From Chelonoidis abingdonii (taxonomy: Eukaryota; Chordata; Testudines; Testudinidae): a stretch of DNA of 64,000 nt. Shown here one piece after another: positions 51,801 through 60,800 of this stretch (within the stretch, counting starts at the first letter, position 1; every line of letters begins with the position of its first letter). Below the pieces are notes generated by a model. That model had not been told where the DNA came from and searched no databases. It saw only the letters and a list, made by a program, of their open reading frames with translations. Made by a program: the position numbers and the translations under genes. The stretch is taken from positions 146,225,429 to 146,289,428 of the forward strand of contig NC_133772.1 of NCBI RefSeq assembly GCF_003597395.2, given 5' to 3'.

Positions 51801-54800
51801 CTATATTGGTATTAAATGGGGTTTATAGTGGAGTTAAACTAGATTTCCTAGTTTATATAAGGCCCTGGTATGAATCACGAGTGAATAGGCCTGTAGTCAT
51901 TTGTAGTGGTGGAATCACTCATGGATTTAAAATAAGCGTCTTTGTATTAGGCCATTGTGTTCCCCAAAGGATCCACGCTATCTCTGTGAAAAGGAATGAG
52001 CTGTAGCTATTGTAGCATGAACAAATATAAACCTGTCCAGTTGCAGTGTTGAACATCTACGTCCCATCTAGGAAGACCAGATAGCAGGTGTGAAAAATCG
52101 GGACAGGAGGCAGGGGGTAATAGGAACCTATATAAGACAAAGCCCCAAATATTGGGATTGACCCTGTAAATCGGGTCATCTGGTCCCTCTAGCTCCATCT
52201 GATCCTGCAAAGACTTATGCAAGGGAATAATGTTATGTACATTGTCTTCACATGGACTTCAACTGGACTATTCTTATTGCAAGAGTGGAGCTCAGCTTAA
52301 GTCTCCAGGATTGGGCCCCAGGGTGCAAAACAAAAATTTACATTTTAGGAAGAAATTTTAGAGCACTTTTACCTGAAAAGCCTACAGTAAAATAAAATGG
52401 AAATGGTTAGCAAATTCCCTGTTCAGCAAACAACCTTTTATCATGACTGAGGTCACTGTCTTATTAAAAAAAAAAACACTTGCCTTTTATTAGTGAATTT
52501 AAACTGGTGAACTTTTTATACACATTATACTACGCAAACCAAAATGATCTCTGTAAATTACAGTAAATCTCTACAAAACACAAATTTGGTATACTGTAAA
52601 TCCTATCTATGATCCCAGATACTAAAATATACACACAAGGAAACTGAATGTGTACAACATGGATTTAAAAAAGATAATTGGAAAAAAGCAGCTAAAATAA
52701 AAACCAAGTGGTTCTTCTTCACTCCAGTGTAAGTCAGAGTATGCAGGAACAGGAGCTGAAGCAGTAATTGTAGCTATTATGCAAACACACCTATTGGGGG
52801 AAGGGCGATTGGTTTAGCTGGCAGCAGTGAACTTTGACCACTCAACCTTACCTGGCAATCAGCAAGCTGCTGTTCCACCATCTGCTGCATTTCTGGGGTC
52901 TGGATTTCTGATTCCAGAGACACTTTAGCTTTGTCTAGCCACAGCTCCAGCTCAGCAACCTGTACTTGGCAGACATGGAGGATCTTTTCAGGCTCGGGCC
53001 TATTACTATCCACTGTTTCCTTTGAATCTCCTGGTTTGTTCTGAAAGCACTGGCCAGTATTTGTGTGAGAAGAAGGCGTGTCACCCTGAAGCAAAGGACA
53101 TTCAAACACAGAAAATCTATCAGAGGAAAATGTTTAACTTTGGCATACCGAGAGCTATGAACCTGCACTGGCTGCCACCTTACTCCCAGGTTAAAACAGA
53201 AAGAAAAACCCCAACAACTACGCTGAATGATCATATGATCTGCTGCAAAAGGTTTCCAAGCAGCCAATTTGCATTTACACAGGTATACCGAAGCACACAG
53301 GAAGAACAATGACTCACGGTTCATTAACTAGCTGTCCCAGAGGATAGGTATTTTTCTGTGAGTTCAATTGCAAAGTGTTGTATTCTAAGGCATGCACAGC
53401 TTGCAGCTGGGCAATACTTATGCACTACTTTTAGGAGTTCAGTGTCAAATAAACTTTACAACATTCTTTATTTAGGACGTAGGCTATGCAGGAAACATTA
53501 TAGAATCTTAACTCAAACCCACTCTTGAATAATATTTCCTTTTTATTTATCATCAACCTAGGAGCAGCCTTTAACATTCTGCAAAAAACACAATTTTCTT
53601 AAGTTTTGGACAAGTAGGCAAATTTTCAAAAATGCATACACAGGTCAGCGTTGTGCATATGGAGGCACACACATGCATATGCAAATCTCTAATTTTCATA
53701 TGCGAATCGACCATTTAGTGTGCAAGGCAAACGTGTGCAAAAATGCCTACGTACGTCTGACAATTTGGGCCCTAATGTGGTAATGAAACAATAACTGTTT
53801 GTACAGACACACCAACAGCAATAGTATGGTATTCACTAGCTTTTGAGATGGGACATGGTGGATGACAAGACAGGAAAAGTACATGGTTTTAAACATTACA
53901 CTGTGTTACTTTATTAAATTAGTAAACATCACTTTTGTTGCTTGTCTCTTAAGTGGTCTGGAACACAGCCATTATGAATTAAACACATAAATGCAAAGAA
54001 ATCCTAATTTAACACTACACATCCAGGAACTGATTAAATAGATACATGGACAAGTGTGCTTGTGTGTTGTATTAGGAAGTGTCAGCTGAGATTTTCAGGT
54101 TTCAGTCTAGATATATTTGTTGTTATGAGTTCACTCACTCAAATACACATGTAGAGGTGAAAGCAGATTCATTTATTTTTGGTTTTAAGAGTAACTGTAC
54201 TTGTTGGAAAATGGGATTGTTATCCAGCAGGAAACACTGACATTTTGAAATTTGTTTACACTCTGAATCACAACAACATTTAAAATTCAATTATCAAAAT
54301 CCTGGTCTATCTGACTAAAAGTATTTCTCAAGAGAAAGCAAACTGATTTAGTGTTTACAGAAATACATTTTCTTCTGTCTCCGTCCAGTAAATTTATGAT
54401 CTTAGAAGAAATTAGTTTAAATCTCTATGTATGATATAATATGAGGGGGAAACTGGGATGGAATCACAATGTCGGCAAAATGACCATTCAAGACAATTCA
54501 AGGAAGGAAGACCTCTCCAATGGAAAATTTGTTACAGGAGCAGTAAGGGGACTTTGGCAGCAGCGGAGGCTCTGGATCCCACAGTGCTTCCTTTACTTAT
54601 AGCAAGTGAGGAAGCAACTGCCTGTCTGTCACAGGCAATGGTGGTTCTGAGTTTTTGTTCCACTGGCTTTGATAGGGCAAGAAAGGGGCAGCGGAAAATG
54701 GTGAAAGCTCATAGAGATGCCAGTACAACATATGGGCACATAACATCTCAATAATCATCCTGGGAATATTATGTATGGTTTCCTTTCTAGGACTGACCTT

Positions 54801-57800
54801 ACACTAAGTCTGAAGCTGCATCTCTCTTCCTACATACCTGGGGGTTTCCCATACAAAGAGAAACTCTTTTTATGTGTAAAGTAAATTTTCTATGGTGCAT
54901 AAGAAATAGAAAATTGTTGCAGATAATAAGAAATCAGAGAAAATGGACACCTAGGTCGTGCACAGGGCATGGTCATAAATATACCATCATCGAACCCCAT
55001 TTCTCACAGTATCGATAAAAAACAATCCACGAAAAGTACTGTGTGATTGGTTTTTCATTTTTAATATTGTAAATGTTATTAGCTGATGCTTTCTAGCCAG
55101 TACAGAGCAAGTAGTGACATGCAGGAAACTCAATCTAATCAGTCTCTCCTTCAACCTACAGTGACTCAGGCTCCCAGATTACTAATCTTTTCTCCAGACC
55201 TACTACTTCTGAGGGAATACTGTGCACATGCAGAATTCGTGTCCTCCGCAGATTTTTTTTTCCTCCACAGAATATACATTCTGCCGGAGAGGCGCTGCAA
55301 TTACACCTTCATCCACCAGGGGCTGTTGTGGTGCCAGAACAGAGGGCAGCCATCTCAGCCAGTCCCGGAGAGGGATGGGGAGAGGCTGCATTCCTTATAG
55401 TGCCCTGCCCACAGGGCCAGGTGAGGAGGCACGGGAAACGGGGGGAGATAGAATGGGGCATACAGGGTAGCTGGGGGGTTAGAGACTGGGGTTCAGAAGG
55501 GCCAGTGAGTAGACAAACTGGGGCAGAGGTTGAATGGGAGTGTGAGTGCAAGGTCACCAGGGGATGGAGAGTGGGGGTGGCTGAGTGGGGCTGCAGGTAC
55601 ACATGGAGACAGGGGTTGATGTGCCTGACTGAATGGGAGAGGCCAGAGGTTAGCCAGGGTCTGCATGGGGAGGCTCCCCAACTCTCTAACAATCTCTCCT
55701 CTCTCCCCCTCAAAAAACTTGTTCCATATTTCCCACACCAAACAACCCCCCAGGTTCACTCCCAGGCTCCTGCTTAGCAATTACTTCCCTCTCCCTCAGC
55801 TCCTCCATTACCCTGATTCCCCCAATCCTTTGCATTGCTTCTGAGGGATGCAGGAAATACATTTGTGTATTGTAGTTTAAATGAATTATTACTCAAAGCT
55901 CTGTATTAATATACTTAGAAAGGAATCTATTTGTCAAAAAACATTTCCTGAATCTTTTTTGTTGTCTATATTGTTACAGATATACTTGCTGATGGGTATT
56001 CTGAAATAAATTACCAAAATAATTAAAACAGGCATGATTATATTGTGTTTTTTGACAAATAAAATATGCACAATTTTGCAAAATTTTAAAATATTGTGTG
56101 CAGAATTTTTAATTTTTGGTGCAGAATTCTCCCAGGAGAAACCTACATATATGACAGCACATATACTTCCTGAAACTATGCACATTGGCTTTCTGGTAAA
56201 TTGCATTTTCTAAGAGTAAATATATGTATTTGCTCTGATTTAAATAATAAATAACGATAACTATCATTAATGATAATATGAAAGATGCCTATACAAGGAT
56301 CTAGGTGCCCTCACACACAACCAGTGCTACTGCAAAACACCATTCGAATTAAAATAATCATTCAAACAGTAACTCAGCAAACCAACCCCCCCACCCCCCA
56401 AAGAGCTCCTTTTTATCCTTTAATGGTTGTCGGAAGAACACCCTCAGCCTGCTCCAAACCCCCTGTCAAACAGATATTTTTTGCAGCATGTGCAGAAGGT
56501 CACCAAATTCAGACCAACATACTTACCACTGCCCAATTACTAAGGTCTGTAGCAGAGTCTTCATCACTTCCAGCTTTCTGTGAAACTTGAAAAGATGTTT
56601 CCTTGCCATTTTTATCACATGATTCTATTAACACATCAGCATCCTGTAAAAAGAAAGGCAGTGGTGGAAAGATTTATATTGCCGTTCCCTTGTTGTGCTT
56701 TAGAAGCCTCAAAAGGCAGCAGTCATTCAACCCATACATCATTCTGGGCCAATAACCAATGCAGGAAACCACATATGAGGTAAAGGTACAGAAAGACAGA
56801 TAGCTGCAGCTCTCATAACAGATTGTAGTTGATCAGATTGCTTAGATGCTGCCCACTTCTGCTTCAGAAAACTGAACATCCTCCACAAGTTACTCCACAC
56901 AGAGAGTAGAGGAAACACTCATTAAAAGTCTCATTTGGTCTCTTATCAAGGGATGTGGGGAGAGGGGTGAACTCTCTATTAACCCGAGTTTGCATTTACA
57001 TTCTTGTGTTACTGGCAGATAGCATCACCTACAAAAACTGTTTTCCTGCTGAGAGGGCAACTGTTAAAGGATGCTCACAGAGGGTGAAATTCAGCCCTGT
57101 TTGGAGGAGCCACGCAAGACCTATGCACCCTTAAATCCCACTCAAGTGCTGATTTGAGGACTAAAGCAATGCACAGACCTTGTACAGGGTCTCTACACAA
57201 GTTATTCTCCCATGCAGAGATAAATATGAAGAATGTTTCCAGGGAAATGCCATCTGACAGGGTGCCTGAGGACCAGGAAGCACCGCTGTCTTCTTTATTT
57301 CTCTTATATCCCTTTCCTGAAGGCCAAAAACTTTCAGCTGTCGGTGCTACTGCATTTTCATTTGAAAACAGCAACAGCCCAGCATTAGCTTGAGGACATG
57401 CAGCTCAAAGGCTTCTTCAGAAAATGTTCATCACTAAAATCATTAGCCATTCTATGGTACATTTCTGCCATGCACATTTTCTTTCTTTACTCAGTAATCC
57501 TAACCCCACAGCCGCCCTTCTACCCCACTTCCAGTCCCCTGTCTCCCGGTGATAGACGACGACAGCCCTTTCTACTGATCTCAAACATTCTAAATTGCTT
57601 GTGTTGTTTATAAGACTTTTTCTATCTCAATGAAGTAATATTTCTTTGTCTTTTTTTACTTTGGTACAAATGAAATTGATCATCAGCAAAGGTGCTCGAC
57701 TGGCAGTGCTGGAAACTGAAATTCTCAGCCCACATAAACATGCACAGCATAGGCAACAGCAGTTCACATTTCCCACATGCTGCCATGCCAATGTGCCTTA

Positions 57801-60800
57801 GTGTTGACCTGGTGGGAACAACTCCAGATATGAAAGGCTACTGGAGTTTATGTCCTTCCAATTCTTGGTCTCTCTGCTGTGACTGCCAACAAAGATGCCA
57901 CTTTGTGCCAAGGGGAATGATTTTTGAGAAGCTGATACACCTAAAAAATGACTGAGATCACAGTTCATTTCCCATTAGCTACTGAAGACCATCAGATGGT
58001 AATAACCCTTGACACTACCAAGAGCTGGGCAGGATATGAACTGTTGTCCTAGAGTGGGGGTGGGCAAACTACGGCATCAGCTTGGCCCCGCTCTGGCCGG
58101 GGTGCTGGGTCAGGGGCTGCACCATGCAGCTCCCAGAAGCTGTGGCATGGCCCCGCTCTGGCTCCTATGAGCTCCAATGGCCCCCTGCAGTGCTCCAATG
58201 GGAGCTTCAGGGGCGGTGCCTGCAGATGAGGCAGCATGCAGAACCACCTGGCCGCGCCTCTGTGTAGGAGCCGGAGCACGGACATGCCACTGCTTCCGGG
58301 AGCTGCTTGAGGTAAGTACTGCTCAGAGCCTGCACTCCTGAGCCTCTCCTCACGCCCAGCTCCCTGACCTGATCCCCCTCCCGCTCTTCAGACCCCTCGA
58401 TCCCAGCCCGGAGCATCCCAGAGCCCAAACCCCCCTCCCACACCCCAGCCGCAATTTTGTGAGCACTCATGCCTGCCATACAATTTCTATTCCCGATGTG
58501 GCCCTCAGCCCAAAAAGTTTGCCCACCCCTGTCTAGAGGGTATTTAGGTGCTTATCTCACTAGCACTGCTGCAGAGCTGGTTAGGAATCTTCCAGTGAAA
58601 TTATTTTCTGATGGAAAATTTACTTTCCATGGGAAAATTTCAATTTTACATGGGAAAATTTTTTCCAGCTCTGTGGCTCCCCTGCTCCTCAGCAGTCTAG
58701 CAAAGAAACTGGCATGTAGCTGGAGTTCCCAACTCGTTGATAGCCCAGAAAGCCTGGGAATGTTAGCTCCCAAGCTCTTCAAGCTGCTCGGCTCCCAAGC
58801 CCCGGGCATCTGGGGAGTCTTTCAAAGAGCGATTTTGGACTTGCCATTTTCTGGGAGATTTTTATTGTTTTTGTTCCTTTTCAGAATTAATTTTTTTTTA
58901 ATTATGGCATTTCCCAGGGAACAGGAATTCCAATCTCTGGACAGCTCTAATGAATAGTCCCACTGACTTCATACAGACTACCCACATGATTAGAGTCAAT
59001 GGGAATATTCATGTGCTTAAAGTTGAGCGTGTGCATTTGCAGGAGTGAAGCCTTAAGCTATAACATCTTCCAACAAGGGCCATGTTTCATCGTTTGTCTG
59101 AAGTGTCACACATGTCCGTGATGCTAATAAAAAATAAAACAGTAAGAGGCTGTATTTAGCTTAATGTAAATCCCTGGTGTTTATTTTCTTGCATTTAATG
59201 CATAATAACAATATGGCAATGAACTCTTTGTTGCCTCTTCCCAGAACATTCTATCCAAGGGAATGGTAGTGGCATCATAGCGTTTCTAGGAAAGGGCCCA
59301 TTGTACCCTGTGATTGTCAAAAGGTAACCGATGGTGCTGTTCATACATTTAAACAGGGTTTATTGCTTGACTATTTATGATGGCCTTTGAGCAATGATAC
59401 TTAGAGTAATTAGTCTATCCACATGTGACTGCTAAAGTCATCATCTTTCTCTCAGGCCATGCCAATTATTTCTGTCCCATGTATAACACTTCTTGAATCA
59501 CTTCACTGGTTTCCTATACATTACAACATCAAACCCCAGGCTCATTTCTGTCCCATGTATCCCACTGCTTGAATCACTTCACTGGTGTGGTGCCCTATCC
59601 ATTACAACATCAAACCCCAGGCTCTTTGTCCTCACTTTCAAGACCTGACATCAGTGATACTCAGACTGAGACTTGCAAGCCGCAATCAGCTTTTAACGTG
59701 TCTCCTGCGTCTTTTTGCAGCACATATTACAACAGTGTGATTTAATTATTAACCAATCTAAGTCATTGACCAAACAGAATGCTTTTACTATGTTATTAAC
59801 CAATTGTAGTTGATAAAATAATAATACTTGGTCAGCCATTTTGCTGTGAGAATCATATTTTGTATTTTTATAAATATTTCCTGTCATACTGTTTGACTAT
59901 GAGTCTATAGTACTACAGTAAATGAAACAATGAATTCACAGTACTGTGGCTCTTTTGGGTAATGCTGATCGCTAATTTGGCTCCTCAACCATTGAGGTAT
60001 GAGTATCACTGCCCTCCGTAACCCAATCCCTGTCTGCATCTCTGCTCTCATTTCCTCCTACTCCCCCCCCATTCCATACCCAGCCTTAAACCTCTCTTTA
60101 CTACCTTCTCCTCCACACCAACTTCTGTGTTGCCCTCTATGTCTGAAAGAGTTCCCCAGTTCATGCCCATTAAGTGCCCTCTCTCTCCTAAAAATCCCCC
60201 TTTACTGCCCATTTCTCCCAGGAAGGCTTTCCACTTTATTTTCACCACCAATAATCTTGCCACACCCTTCTTTATTTAACCCTATGCCTTGTATCTTGTC
60301 AATGTTTATTTTATTTCTCTTAGATTCTAAGCTCCGTAGGGAAGGGGATGCCCTACGCTGTGTTTTGGTAAAAGGCCACAGGCACTGATGCTGCTACATT
60401 AGGACCACCTGCACTCCCACTGAGTAGTCCTACTCTGTAAGCGGTCCAATCAACAACACATTCACAGAATGAAGTACAACACAAAGTAAAGGTGATAGGA
60501 TCTGACTCTAACATATGTGCTGATATTTTATTTCTGTCTGTCAGATTTTAAATTAATTTTAAATTATCCCCTACTAGGGATGCTGCAATTTATTCTACAA
60601 ATGTTTACATTTACACATACATTTTTCATAATTTATTTCAGGGGTAGGCAACCTGCAGCATGCAAGCTGATTTTCAGTAGCACTCACACTGCCCGGGTCC
60701 TGGCCAATGGTCCGGGGGGGCTCTGCATTTTAATTCAATTTTAAATGAAGCTTTTTAAATATTTAAAAAAACTTGTTTACTTTACATACAACAATAGTTT

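Noticed and set aside
54458..54754. 98-codon plus-strand frame
   Set aside because: No recognisable domain or promoter; length is within chance for a window this size.
55309..55780. Overlapping frames of up to 149 codons at 55309-55780
   Set aside because: GC-rich, both strands open, inside a DNA transposon, no domain.
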